From positions 1-40,996 of IMG/VR virus record IMGVR_UViG_3300018080_000059: 40,996 bases of DNA; one strand, 5' to 3'. The translations under genes were made by a program, and so were the position numbers. Within the stretch, counting starts at the first letter, position 1; each line of letters begins with the position of its first letter. This document shows, in pieces, positions 1 to 10,184 of the stretch. A model generated the notes under the pieces. It was given only the letters and a program-made list of their open reading frames with translations. It ran no database searches and was not told the DNA's origin. Source of the stretch: a virus.

Positions 1-123
1 TTCTTTTATAATGTCTTAAAGCCGGTTCACCGCCTCCAGATGCCTGGATTGAAGCAAATACATCGAGATCCTGGCCGAAACAAACAGTATTAATTCCCGC
101 CGTTGAAGCAGATGCCTGCTCAA
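1..123. repeat. Left copy of 123-bp direct terminal repeat
   Basis: Bases 1-123 are identical to 40874-40996. The repeat lies inside the fibre gene and keeps its reading frame, so the contig closes into a circle of 40,873 unique bases. It is either an assembly overlap of a circular or circularly permuted genome, or true terminal redundancy. The sequence alone cannot separate these, but a repeat ending inside an open reading frame favours assembly overlap. Confidence 0.95.
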
Positions 124-3100
124 GTATTTCATATCTTTCATTTTTAACGTCCAGAATTTCAATGCCTCTTATGTCTGAAGTTCCCGTCTGGCCATATCCA
201 ACAACAATATAATGATACGCAATTCCGTTTTTCCAGATTGTTTTAACATCAAAATTATTCAGATATTGATTTGAAAATCCAGTAAATACTTGTGTGGCAA
301 CGCCAGTCTGTTGAGCCCAATCAATACTGGAATAATCATCATAAATTTTTCTTATATCTCCAAAGACATAAATTCCACCTGATGCATTTGCGATTCTTCC
401 TTCAATATAAGAAAAATCATCAGCAATTTTATTATATCTATAAACTGAATCTGTAGCTCTTGTATAGCTTATGCCAGCTTTCCATAATATAACTCCTGTA
501 TTTTCATAACCTCCATACGCAACATAAATTTCTGAATTATCAATTTCTGTTTCAGTCCCTTGATGTTCTTCTGGTTTTACAGAAGTATCCTGTTTACAAT
601 GAGCTGTCCTTAGATTTATTCCTGCTATTGCAATTTGATCGTTTATTACAGATCCCCATATATTTCCAGAAGTAGAATGAAACAAATTTCTGTCCTGAAT
701 CGTAAGAACGCTTTTTTTTAATCCAGAAGCATTAAGATGTGATATTTCATCGTTTATAAAATCAATTACAATCATTCCTCCGTTTGAAGCAATAAATATT
801 TTATCGTCGCAAACATCTAATCCATAATATGTTATAACTGATACAGAAGCATCAATAACACCATAATTAACATCAGTATTCGGTTTATTAAAATGCATAA
901 ATTCTGTATTTGTTTCTGCATCAATTACGGTTAAACCACCATTTGTCAAAAGATATATTCCATCAAGAGGTAAAACATTATGCTGACTTGAATATGCTGA
1001 AGTAGCATATTTTCTGCGATATCTCACTCCGCCGTGTCCGCTATAATAATCATAGCATGTGGCTGGATAAGTTTTTAATCGTGTTCCATCAGCCCTTGAA
1101 TTTCCGTAATCTCTTATTGCTCTTTGATTTAATCCTGTTAAATTCTTGTCTGTGGCCGACGCTACAGCTTTTTTATGAAACAATTTAACAGTACCCTGAT
1201 ATGACACAATATCGCCATTAGCATCAAATGTTATTCCATCCGTTGCATGTGAATATCCGAACTGACCTATTATAGCCGGTTGATTTCCATTTGTTTGATA
1301 ACGTGATATTGGAAAATCTATAATTGGACCTGTTCCGGCAGCTCCGGCTCTGCATAAATATAATTCTCTTGAATTATTTGGATTAAATGCAAAATTACAA
1401 CCAGTGCCAGATTCAAGCAAATAATAATATGGAAGTTCAAAAATAACTCCGTTGTCAACGCCTGCAAGCGTGCCTTCACGAATAGCGGTATTGCTTTGAT
1501 CAGCTATGATATAATTGCTTTCACCCGGTATTTTTGCAATTCCTCTCGGATTAAGTCCAGTTCCAAGGGATAATATTTTGTCGGATACTTGAAACGCGTA
1601 ATTCCCGTCCATTTCAGAGGCATCAAAATATAAAGCTCCATCATTCGTTGATCCATCAACAGAGATTAAAACCTTGCTCGCTCCAGAATTATAATCAATT
1701 CCCCATATAGCAGTCACGCCCATGCCAGATCCATCGGTAAAAGTCGTACTCTGAGGCGTTCCAGAGGTTCTTTCCGTTGTTAAATCGGCTTCAAAAACTT
1801 TAATTTCCATGTTTCCATAAGTGACCAGATAACCGTCAACAGTTCCAGAATCGAGAAGATTTTCGACAAAAACAAGATCCATCACTTCAGTTGTTTCAGG
1901 ATTAGGAATTATTCCAATTGTTTGTCCTAATAATGTACGAGTATTTTTAATAGCGTATTTTTCGATGTTGTATGAAAAACTTGAAACCGCGTATAAATCT
2001 CCATTTTTAATCTCAAGGGCCTGAACATTATCAGTGTTATAATATAGCTCCGGCAATCTATTGTATCCCTCAGATCCATCAATCTTAATTTTTGTAACAG
2101 CATTCTGACCAATATCTGAAATAAAGAAATCTGTTCCATCATAAGCAATTCCACGGCAATCATTATCATCAACAAAACCGTCAATATTAATTTGTGAATC
2201 CCATGCTGAGAAAGTTGAAATGACTATTTTCCCGATTAAATTCGCATCGTAACAAACAACATAAAGATTTGTTCCATCATTGCAGATTCCGATAGGATTG
2301 TCATATGTTGAATTACCGGCAACAGCGGAAGAATCAGAAATTGAATTTCCAGAAGCTTCCCCTCCCAGAGTGTCTCCAGAAGACGAAATTAAATGTTTTG
2401 TTACTCTTCCATATGTTGAATAATCATTGTCCGTAACATAAAGATAATTTCCATCAACTGTGCAATCTGAGAGATTTGATTGATTATCTATCACCCACCA
2501 GCCGAGAGCTTTTGAAAAGTCTTCTGAAACCTGAAAAATTCTGTCAGAGGCATCAACAACCCACCATACTTCGCGTGTCGAATCCCAACATATTCCAGAA
2601 GGATTTGTTACAACCGGAATGCGCCATGTATCAATCTTTTCACCATAGAAATAATAAGGAGCTGGTTGAAGGATCCCGGTCTTTTTATATGTACTCTCTC
2701 TATCTTCCTGAAAATAATTTCCTGCATTCTCCGCAAATAATCCCTCCCTTAAATTTCCATTTATCTGAGCAAGAGTTAAAGAAGATGTCTCAATCCCTGT
2801 GTCTTCATTGTCTTTATTCATGAAAAGCTCAGTATACAATCCATATTCTCCCGCAAATTCTCCATATTCTTGATTTATAGCAAGCTCTGTGACAATTCTT
2901 TGCAAGTCATCAATTCCTCCTGCCTGCGCTTCCTGCGCCGTTTGAGTAGCAAATGTATTGTCGCAATAATATTTTGTAGTAAATTGACCGTCTAAAGTCG
3001 AATTTAGTGTAGCTCCAGATCCAGATTTAAGGGGAAAGCTTGAAAATGTTTTAACCCCTGCAACGGTCTGAGCGTTGGTTAAATCAATTTTTTCTTCACG

Positions 3101-3424
3101 AAACCAACGTCCTGTATCTCCTGTGTCCTGCAATATATGTATATCATCCGGGGTTGAAGAATCACCAAGTTTAAACACATAAAGACCTTTTTCAGCCTTT
3201 GCTATTCTTACAGTGTTATCAGCCGGGCTCGATATGGCCTTAATCGCCGCGATATCAGCAACAACTAAGTATGAAGCTTCATCAACATAAGCCTCCATTT
3301 GATCTTTTCTGACTGCGCTTTCATCCTGCGTAGCTGTTGCGACTTCAACCTCTGCAAGCGTTGGAGCCTGAGAAGTAACCAGAGAATCGTTAAAATTTAT
3401 TACTTTAATTCTATTTGCACACAT
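1..3424 (-). CDS. Giant tail fibre / receptor-binding protein, N-terminal 1,141 residues (continues across the circle junction)
   Basis: I checked this minus-strand frame codon by codon from the ATG at 3422-3424 to base 2 and found no stop. It runs off the left edge and resumes in frame at the right edge (40873 down to the stop at 39687), for a total of 1,536 residues. A purine-rich Shine-Dalgarno (AGGGGG) lies just upstream. The N-terminal part is probably the tail-attachment and shaft region. From about residue 275 there are repeats of the type NPxGICxDxxxxxLYVVxxxxxxIxKI and RGIAYDGTDFFISD, which look like NHL-type beta-propeller blades. It follows the tail hub genes, where fibre genes normally sit. 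The role in host recognition is inferred from position, size and repeat content; no catalytic motif was seen. Confidence 0.8.
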   Translation of the reverse strand, partial: MCANRIKVINFNDSLVTSQAPTLAEVEVATATQDESAVRKDQMEAYVDEASYLVVADIAAIKAISSPADNTVRIAKAEKGLYVFKLGDSSTPDDIHILQDTGDTGRWFREEKIDLTNAQTVAGVKTFSSFPLKSGSGATLNSTLDGQFTTKYYCDNTFATQTAQEAQAGGIDDLQRIVTELAINQEYGEFAGEYGLYTELFMNKDNEDTGIETSSLTLAQINGNLREGLFAENAGNYFQEDRESTYKKTGILQPAPYYFYGEKIDTWRIPVVTNPSGICWDSTREVWWVVDASDRIFQVSEDFSKALGWWVIDNQSNLSDCTVDGNYLYVTDNDYSTYGRVTKHLISSSGDTLGGEASGNSISDSSAVAGNSTYDNPIGICNDGTNLYVVCYDANLIGKIVISTFSAWDSQINIDGFVDDNDCRGIAYDGTDFFISDIGQNAVTKIKIDGSEGYNRLPELYYNTDNVQALEIKNGDLYAVSSFSYNIEKYAIKNTRTLLGQTIGIIPNPETTEVMDLVFVENLLDSGTVDGYLVTYGNMEIKVFEADLTTERTSGTPQSTTFTDGSGMGVTAIWGIDYNSGASKVLISVDGSTNDGALYFDASEMDGNYAFQVSDKILSLGTGLNPRGIAKIPGESNYIIADQSNTAIREGTLAGVDNGVIFELPYYYLLESGTGCNFAFNPNNSRELYLCRAGAAGTGPIIDFPISRYQTNGNQPAIIGQFGYSHATDGITFDANGDIVSYQGTVKLFHKKAVASATDKNLTGLNQRAIRDYGNSRADGTRLKTYPATCYDYYSGHGGVRYRRKYATSAYSSQHNVLPLDGIYLLTNGGLTVIDAETNTEFMHFNKPNTDVNYGVIDASVSVITYYGLDVCDDKIFIASNGGMIVIDFINDEISHLNASGLKKSVLTIQDRNLFHSTSGNIWGSVINDQIAIAGINLRTAHCKQDTSVKPEEHQGTETEIDNSEIYVAYGGYENTGVILWKAGISYTRATDSVYRYNKIADDFSYIEGRIANASGGIYVFGDIRKIYDDYSSIDWAQQTGVATQVFTGFSNQYLNNFDVKTIWKNGIAYHYIVVGYGQTGTSDIRGIEILDVKNERYEILEQASASTAGINTVCFGQDLDVFASIQASGGGEPALRHYKR

Positions 3425-3433
3425 ATTAGCCCC

Positions 3434-5125
3434 CTATACCCTTCTGGCAGATACCCCTGTATCATTTATTGATTTACTTAATTGTATCAATTCACATTTA
3501 TTCCCGTCAACCTCTATAAAATCACCTGACTTTTTATCATCAATCTGCAATTTAACGGTGAAATTTTCAAAGATAGCCGGGTGTTTATAATAATCGATAT
3601 AATCTTCCCCGAGATCCTCGGCCTCAGCCTCTAAAAGCAAGACTGATTCAATCGTATGTGAGTTTGAAGTTTTATGAAGATATAATGCGTCGTCGTCCGT
3701 AACAGTCTTTGATCTGGATGTATCTCTCTTTTCATTGAAATTGAAATTAACAATTATCATCGATGCCATATCTGGGGTTTCAGCGGATCTGATACGATTC
3801 TGTAAATCGTAATCTGCATCTAAATTTATATCTGATGATCCTTCGGAATAAATATCATATCGTATCAAAAAATCATTATCCATTGATAGAAAACCGAGCA
3901 CAGAAGCATTTATTTTTTCAATAACTTCTTTTGCTGTTGGTCTTTCACCGTCAACATATTGAGGCATTGAGAATGCAATTTCATAATTATTTGCTGTTTT
4001 AGCATCTGAAAAACTGGTTAAATCAAGCCCTGAAGAAGAAAACCCGATAGTTGTCAAGATATCTTTGACAATATCTGAGGCATTATCCATTAAATTAGAT
4101 GAACCGTCCATTTTACCACGAACAAGCGTATAAACTTCTTCAGCTCCCTGCAAAAGATCCGTCCAGCCAAGTAAAGTCTCAAGATTGGAAACAAAAGTTA
4201 TTTCGTTTTTATCTCCGTTTAAAGTATAATGAGTTGTTTCTGTTAATTTTGTTTCACGAACCCAGACTTCATCAACAGCGTAATTCGGATGTTCAGATAT
4301 TTTCCACACCCTGTTATCAGAAGTTGTCGGATTATCGTCTTCATAATCGATATTTACACATTTGACCATACATTCGCCATAAATTTGTCTGATAATTCTT
4401 CCGACAAACGCAGGATCACAATTCGGATAGTCAGTTATATTGTATTCAGCCGTTTGAACAGATTTATTCAAAAGTCTTACGAAATCTTTTGCCCGGAAAG
4501 AGACTTTTTGCCTGTCTACAGACCAATCATAAACCTGTCCGCTAAAGACCTTATGTACTTCCTGGACGCTTTCTTCACCGAGAAATCTGTATATTTTAAC
4601 GTCTTTCTCAAAGAAGGAATAGTCCCGGTTTTCCACAAGATCGCCCAGAGATTCAAAATACTCCTCATTTGTGTCGATAAGCTGAAAATCAGCGTCTGCA
4701 ACAAGTGAGATTCCCTGCATTTTGTCTTTCTGGGTTCTGGAAAAACCGGGGTTTCCTTTGATGCGGGGTTCGAAGTACACGACTTCGGCGCTTCCCGTAA
4801 GGTCTAAATCCTTCGGTAATTTAAAACCCCTATCACCAAAATACATATTAAAAAAAAGTGTAAAATAATCAGTTGAAGGTAAATACACATAAACTATACC
4901 AGAATCATAATAATATTTAGTTGTATCATCAACAGCTCCGATTGAGCCCACAAGCGTTAATTCAGTGCCATTTCTTTCAATCGTTTCCGGGATCCGCGTC
5001 GTAGTAATCTGGTAAATATTTCCAGAATATAGCGTGAACCCGGTTAATTTCTGAGCCGGTGTCATTATAATTAAAGAATTTTTAGTTAAATAAGTTTTGA
5101 TTTTATAATCAATCGATATTGACAT
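3434..5125 (-). CDS. Putative tail hub / tail-tip structural protein (563 aa)
   Basis: The protein is rich in beta strands and aromatic residues, with no signal peptide or membrane segment. It sits between the distal-tail-like gene and the giant fibre gene, the usual place of the hub that closes the tail tube and holds the fibre. Its ATG overlaps the stop of the upstream gene by one base (TAATG), indicating translational coupling. Its TAG stop is nine bases before the fibre start. I do not recognise a specific family; the hub assignment rests on position, length and composition. Confidence 0.5.
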   Translation of the reverse strand: MSISIDYKIKTYLTKNSLIIMTPAQKLTGFTLYSGNIYQITTTRIPETIERNGTELTLVGSIGAVDDTTKYYYDSGIVYVYLPSTDYFTLFFNMYFGDRGFKLPKDLDLTGSAEVVYFEPRIKGNPGFSRTQKDKMQGISLVADADFQLIDTNEEYFESLGDLVENRDYSFFEKDVKIYRFLGEESVQEVHKVFSGQVYDWSVDRQKVSFRAKDFVRLLNKSVQTAEYNITDYPNCDPAFVGRIIRQIYGECMVKCVNIDYEDDNPTTSDNRVWKISEHPNYAVDEVWVRETKLTETTHYTLNGDKNEITFVSNLETLLGWTDLLQGAEEVYTLVRGKMDGSSNLMDNASDIVKDILTTIGFSSSGLDLTSFSDAKTANNYEIAFSMPQYVDGERPTAKEVIEKINASVLGFLSMDNDFLIRYDIYSEGSSDINLDADYDLQNRIRSAETPDMASMIIVNFNFNEKRDTSRSKTVTDDDALYLHKTSNSHTIESVLLLEAEAEDLGEDYIDYYKHPAIFENFTVKLQIDDKKSGDFIEVDGNKCELIQLSKSINDTGVSARRV

Positions 5126-5610
5126 TAACCGTAATCCCTTCCGAAAACCTGCAGAACAGCTCTCGGATACCGGGAAAAATTGCGACCATGTGTATCTTCC
5201 AGCGTTGGAGAGTCATTGTCATTTGTAGGTTTAGGATAATCAACTATAACATTTAGATGATTGCTGTCATCACGTCCTGCAAAATAAGTTGAATCAGGAA
5301 GGACTCTGAGATAATAATTTGTGCTCGTTTTTATCGCTTCGCCGTCAAAATCGAATTTTATCCATGACATATTGTAATCATCGTCAGTTCCTACATAATC
5401 TGATTCTGTAGCATAATCGCAATTTAAACTATTTGATTCTGCCAGAACAGTATCTTTTGCTTCATTCAATATCTGGAGTTTCATTGTCCCGGGAGGATTG
5501 CCATATTTTAAGAATCTTGTTCTGATTGCGTTCAGATTTGTGCTTTTATCTGTGTTGAATGGAATATCAAGAGATTCATCAATAAGCTCAACTACAGTAA
5601 AGGTGCTCAT
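5125..5610 (-). CDS. Unknown tail protein, 161 aa
   Basis: I do not recognise this protein. It is acidic, predicted beta-rich, and has segments such as ILNEAKDTVLAES and TNYYLRVLPD that read like a beta-sandwich. That fold is common in accessory carbohydrate-binding modules of tail tips. It starts one base after the preceding gene's stop and its own stop overlaps the next ATG by one base, so it belongs to the tail-tip cassette. A virion role is likely from context; the exact function is unknown. Confidence 0.5.
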   Translation of the reverse strand: MSTFTVVELIDESLDIPFNTDKSTNLNAIRTRFLKYGNPPGTMKLQILNEAKDTVLAESNSLNCDYATESDYVGTDDDYNMSWIKFDFDGEAIKTSTNYYLRVLPDSTYFAGRDDSNHLNVIVDYPKPTNDNDSPTLEDTHGRNFSRYPRAVLQVFGRDYG

Positions 5611-6399
5611 TTATACAGCCTCCTCGACAACGATTCTGATACTGTAAGCATCATAAAATGAATTAATCAATACAGGTTCACTTGCAAATCTGACATATCT
5701 TGTTAATTCTGATTGATCGTCGGATATTTTTAAATCAGGATCTAAATGAAGATAAAACGGTTTATGTTGCCCTACATCCCTGAAAAGTTCATTTAGATTA
5801 TCTCTTTCTGCTTTTGTCATATATTCGAGATCAAAAGTCCATCTATCTCGCTGAGTTTTGACATCAAACCAGGGTTCGTTTCCATCGGAAACTACTCTTT
5901 CAGAATCGTCTATTTTTGCATCTTCCCATCCGAATTTAACGTCAGTTGATTCGAAATCAACAGATTCTCCAAGAAAAAGATTTCCTATTTCGAGGAAATT
6001 CTCAATATTGTTTGAATCTGATATTAAAACCTGCCAGAACCTGCATGATCCTATATATGGAGACATAAATTTTGTGATTAAAGATTCATGCCAATCAATT
6101 GTCTCATCAACTTCTGGAGTCGTCCAGTTTCCATCATTGCAGCCCTGTAATTGAATTGAAGCTTTTGGGGAAAGCTGTATTCCTCTCTGTTCATTAACCA
6201 GAAAAAATGCTGTTGGCCTTACCTGATAACCACAATCAAACCTTAAATATTGACTTGTAAGACTTCCTTCGGCGGATCTCCATGATTTAGACCTGAAAGG
6301 CTGAATTATGTTTTCTTTTGGAAAATTTGTTTGTTCCGAGCTTGCTATTATTGGGCTCGCATCTTCTAAAAAATTAACATACGAAAAAGCTACACTCAT
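5611..6399 (-). CDS. Putative distal tail protein (Dit-like) with galactose-binding-like N-terminal half, 262 aa
   Basis: This is the first gene after the tape measure, the position of the distal tail protein in siphoviruses. The N-terminal half (about 1-150) contains the pattern SKSWRSAEGS...YLRFDCGY...FFLVN, resembling an F5/8-type C or discoidin beta-sandwich. The C-terminal part (about 170-262) has WTFDLEYMTKAERDNLNELF followed by KPFYLHLDPD, typical of tail-tip proteins that sit on the tube end. It overlaps the tape measure stop by four bases (ATGA). Function is inferred from position and fold pattern. Confidence 0.55.
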   Translation of the reverse strand: MSVAFSYVNFLEDASPIIASSEQTNFPKENIIQPFRSKSWRSAEGSLTSQYLRFDCGYQVRPTAFFLVNEQRGIQLSPKASIQLQGCNDGNWTTPEVDETIDWHESLITKFMSPYIGSCRFWQVLISDSNNIENFLEIGNLFLGESVDFESTDVKFGWEDAKIDDSERVVSDGNEPWFDVKTQRDRWTFDLEYMTKAERDNLNELFRDVGQHKPFYLHLDPDLKISDDQSELTRYVRFASEPVLINSFYDAYSIRIVVEEAV

Positions 6400-9300
6400 G
6401 CAACAACCCTCGCCAGATAACCGTCGTCCTTCATTTCAAGTAATACTTCAGCAAGTTTATGTTTCCCGACCTGTAAAGGAACAGATATTGTTTCCGGCCC
6501 GCGTGGCCCGAAATTACCTGTAACTATAGTTTCCCAGAGCTTTCGTTGCTGATCTCTATTCAATACCATTTCATCTTTATTTGCCCTGATTAATGTTCTA
6601 TCTCCGAATCTATCTCTGCCAGCGATTAAACCATATTGGGCTTTTTGAAGTTTTTCCATTCTGCCTATAATTCCGCCATATTTGAAAAGACCTCCAACAA
6701 CAGGAATACTTGAACCCACGGATTTAATTGTTCCGCCAACGACAGGAACTTTGCTGACCAGGCCTCCGACAATTCCGCCGCCTGTAACTGTTTTCGCTAC
6801 TTCTTTTAATCCATCCAAAATAGATTTAAAAACATCGCCAACATCCTTAAAAACGTCGCCGATATCTTTCATAATATCCGCAAAATTTCCGAATATTTCA
6901 GCAAATTTTAATTTTACACCTTTTATAAATGCCCGGATAATTCTGGGAACTCCCTGAATAATAGCAGTTATAAATGCGCCTGCAACCCTCAGCCAAAAAA
7001 CAGGATCTCCCATTGTTATCAAAATGCTATTTGCCAGAGCATCAACAACTGCACTCCAGAATGTTGGGTCACTCATTATATCAACAATTGCTTGCAAGAA
7101 TGCCGGCATTGCATTTCTGAGAGCTGAAATAATTCTCGGTATGGCCCGGACAAGTTTATCAATAAATATCGGTATATTTTCAGCCAGCATAATAGGAAAA
7201 TCAACAAGAAATCCGACGAATTCATCCATTTGTTTTCTAAATTCTTCTGTTGATTTTCCGAAGAAATCAACAAACATTCCAGCGGCTTCACCCCCTGCAG
7301 GCCCGGCGATAGCTGTTGCTGCTAACTGTGCAAGAGCTTTTGCAACCTCTTTTCCGCCTGCTGCTCCTCCGGCAACAGTTCCAGCTACTACTCTTTCCGC
7401 AGTTGCGCCTCCAAATTCTCTTATCTTAAGAGCAATTCTGGCTTTAGCTTCTGAGGTTATTTGTTTTTCTTTCTCTCTGATTTTTTCAAGTTCTTTTATA
7501 TAGTCTCTTTGAATTTCAAGATTATTTTTGTTTGCCTCAGCGTTTTTCTTTGCCGCATCTGTAGCTAACTCTTGTGCGTTATATATTTTAAATATTTCTC
7601 CTGTAATATCTTTCATTACTGATTCAACGACTCTCAAAGATTTTTCCTGAGCTTCTGTATTTGCAGTCATCTTTTCCGTTGATTTTTTTGCTTCATTTAT
7701 TTCAGCCGCATATGCCGTTGAAATAATATTAAATTTTGAAGCTATTTTTGCTATAAATGCACCCGCGTTTGCAAATGCCAGTCTTACAGATACAATTGCT
7801 TTTTTAATATAAATTACGGTCTTTAAAAAGCCTTTAGCCATACTTAATATTGCTAAAGTAACAAGTCTTACAGAAATTAATAAAGCGCCTTTTAGAAAAT
7901 TACCAATGGCTAAAAATTCTATCTTAACAGCCCTAATTATTGGCCCTGTTTCCTCAAACCATTTAACGAGATCCTGCCATATTGTACTAAATATTTTAGT
8001 TTTCTTCTCTATCAATACAAAAGCTTTATATAACAAATAACATGCAGCAATTACCAATCCTATTTTAATAGCGATTATAGCAAACGGAGCAATTAATATT
8101 AGAGCTTGTTTTAAAACAAAACTCATTCCAGCACCAATTAATCCCAAAACAGAATTAATTGTTAATCCAGTTGTTGAAATAGTTAAAAAAGCTTTCTGTA
8201 ATGTCGCCGCCGCAAGTGTGCTTACAGAAGCTAATTTTTTAGTTATAAGCGTACAATTTGCAACCTGTCCGGCAAAATTCTGTATGTAATTATTTTTCAA
8301 AACTATGTTTAATGCTTTTATCGAAGTTGTTACAAAAACAATAGCAAAAGCCCATTTGAAAAATATTCCTGTTGCCTGTAAAGCCCTTCCGCTTAACGCG
8401 GTTAAAAATCCGCCTACTGACAAAAGAGATTTAGACGTTTTTTCCAGGGTTTCAAGTAAATATGTCCATGCTACATTAACTTTTTGTTCAATTAACTCTG
8501 CACCTATTCCCATCGCGGTATTTATATTTGTCCATGCAACTTCTTGTCTCGCTAATTGTTGTTTTATTGTATTTGCTGTTTCGGCTACAAGGCCATTGAG
8601 TACAGCTGATTTTTCAAGCAATGCATTATATCTTATCATTATTTGTTCGCCGAATGCCAGTTTTTCAAAATGTCCATGTGCCGCTTTTCCTGCTTTTGTG
8701 GTAGCAATTGCATGTTGAGTTAAATTAACACCCATATTTTGAAGCATCTGGGTTTGTCCATTAAGTGCCTCTAATACAGCTAAAGTAGATTGAAACAAAT
8801 CTTTATGATTCGCTTTTGCTAAAGAAGAAATTACGGGAAGTAATGATTTCATCTGTGCTTTTGTTAATCCAATAGAATCACCAAATCTTAGAAGCTCTGA
8901 AACACTTCTCTGTGTAACTTCAATATTAAATCTTTGAGTTTTTGAAAATTCATCAACAATAGCGTTCCATTCTTCAAATGTTCCTGTCATTCCCTGTGAA
9001 GATTCATTAAGGCTCTCAACAATAAATTGAAATGATGCAGTTGTTTCTTGTAGCTGTGCCATTTCATCAACGCTTTTTTGCATGGCTGTAACAAGACTTG
9101 TTCCAATAGCATAAATTAAATCTCCCAGAAGAGTTAAAATTTGTCTTATCAAAAGCGCTAATCCGCCGAGAGCCAATGTTAAAGCTATTAATCCGCCTCC
9201 GGCCATTTGAATCATAATATTGTCGTTTTCTATTAAATGAAGGCCCAACAAACTAAAAATACCTGCCGCTGCTGATGCTCTTGTTACAAGGCCAAATAAA

Positions 9301-10184
9301 CCTTTTTTAAATAGTTCAGTATGCTTTGCACCGTCAACAAATGATTTTCCGACGCTTTTAGAAATTGTCCATGTTTTTCGCATTACATTTGCACTACTAT
9401 TTAAAACATAATTTGTCTTAGACATTGCATCTGCAAATCCAAAAACAGCGCCCTGTGTTTTTACAATACCCTTTCTGAACAATTCAGACATTTTCGGGAA
9501 TTTTGTTCCCATATTTACGACATGTCTTTCTAGTGTCGAAAATTTAAGACCGAGATTAACGACAGAATCTTCAACAAACTTAACAACTTTTGCCGAAGAA
9601 CTCAGGGCGACAAACGCTCCTCCCAGAAGACCAATTTTTGTTATAATATCGACAATAGCTCTTCCAGCCGCATTTATTCCAGTAATCTCTAAGAATGCAC
9701 CTGTAAAAGAGCCATATTTTTCTTGTACCTCATCGATTGTGTTTCCAAGAAATTCAACTTTTGTTTTAAATATATCTATGTTTTTTGCAATGGTTAAAAA
9801 TAAACCACCTGTTTTTGAAAAGCCCTTAAATTTTAAAAGTATACCGATAATTGTTAAAAATTTGATTAATTTATTATAATCAAAATTAATAAGTATATTA
9901 TAAAATGTCTTTACAACTTCAGTGGTTTCATTAAAAGCATCTGCAACACGTCTTATTTTTTCACTTAATTTTGTTTGTTCTTTTGCTGTAATTTCTGTTG
10001 ATTTTGCTACCTGCTTTTGCACCTGTGCATTAGTCTTTTGAGACTTATTCATTTTCTCTAAAAGATCAATGTGCTTTTCTTGAGCTTCAATAAGTGCAAG
10101 TAGTTTTTCGTCAATTGCGTCAAGTGCCTTTGATGCCCTGTCCTGCGCCTCAATAATCCATTCAATTCTTAGATCTTCTTCCAT
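6396..10184 (-). CDS. Tail tape measure protein, 1,262 aa
   Basis: This is the longest single-piece ORF. It begins with a helical segment rich in Lys, Glu and Gln (about 1-95), has several long hydrophobic stretches (near 330-370, 600-640 and 690-740) and Ala/Gly-rich helices, and ends with a Gly/Val-rich region (near 1145-1180). This is the usual tape measure architecture. It sits directly downstream of the G/GT chaperone pair and upstream of the distal tail genes. At about 1.5 angstrom per residue the helix would span roughly 190 nm, predicting a long flexible tail. Its ATG lies inside the end of the frameshifted GT frame. Confidence 0.9.
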   Translation of the reverse strand: MEEDLRIEWIIEAQDRASKALDAIDEKLLALIEAQEKHIDLLEKMNKSQKTNAQVQKQVAKSTEITAKEQTKLSEKIRRVADAFNETTEVVKTFYNILINFDYNKLIKFLTIIGILLKFKGFSKTGGLFLTIAKNIDIFKTKVEFLGNTIDEVQEKYGSFTGAFLEITGINAAGRAIVDIITKIGLLGGAFVALSSSAKVVKFVEDSVVNLGLKFSTLERHVVNMGTKFPKMSELFRKGIVKTQGAVFGFADAMSKTNYVLNSSANVMRKTWTISKSVGKSFVDGAKHTELFKKGLFGLVTRASAAAGIFSLLGLHLIENDNIMIQMAGGGLIALTLALGGLALLIRQILTLLGDLIYAIGTSLVTAMQKSVDEMAQLQETTASFQFIVESLNESSQGMTGTFEEWNAIVDEFSKTQRFNIEVTQRSVSELLRFGDSIGLTKAQMKSLLPVISSLAKANHKDLFQSTLAVLEALNGQTQMLQNMGVNLTQHAIATTKAGKAAHGHFEKLAFGEQIMIRYNALLEKSAVLNGLVAETANTIKQQLARQEVAWTNINTAMGIGAELIEQKVNVAWTYLLETLEKTSKSLLSVGGFLTALSGRALQATGIFFKWAFAIVFVTTSIKALNIVLKNNYIQNFAGQVANCTLITKKLASVSTLAAATLQKAFLTISTTGLTINSVLGLIGAGMSFVLKQALILIAPFAIIAIKIGLVIAACYLLYKAFVLIEKKTKIFSTIWQDLVKWFEETGPIIRAVKIEFLAIGNFLKGALLISVRLVTLAILSMAKGFLKTVIYIKKAIVSVRLAFANAGAFIAKIASKFNIISTAYAAEINEAKKSTEKMTANTEAQEKSLRVVESVMKDITGEIFKIYNAQELATDAAKKNAEANKNNLEIQRDYIKELEKIREKEKQITSEAKARIALKIREFGGATAERVVAGTVAGGAAGGKEVAKALAQLAATAIAGPAGGEAAGMFVDFFGKSTEEFRKQMDEFVGFLVDFPIMLAENIPIFIDKLVRAIPRIISALRNAMPAFLQAIVDIMSDPTFWSAVVDALANSILITMGDPVFWLRVAGAFITAIIQGVPRIIRAFIKGVKLKFAEIFGNFADIMKDIGDVFKDVGDVFKSILDGLKEVAKTVTGGGIVGGLVSKVPVVGGTIKSVGSSIPVVGGLFKYGGIIGRMEKLQKAQYGLIAGRDRFGDRTLIRANKDEMVLNRDQQRKLWETIVTGNFGPRGPETISVPLQVGKHKLAEVLLEMKDDGYLARVVA

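Noticed and set aside
7024-7503. Plus-strand open frames inside the tape measure gene (for example 7024-7503 and 8305-8718)
   Set aside because: They are opposite-strand shadows with hydrophobic, low-complexity translations, no ribosome sites, and no neighbours in that direction.
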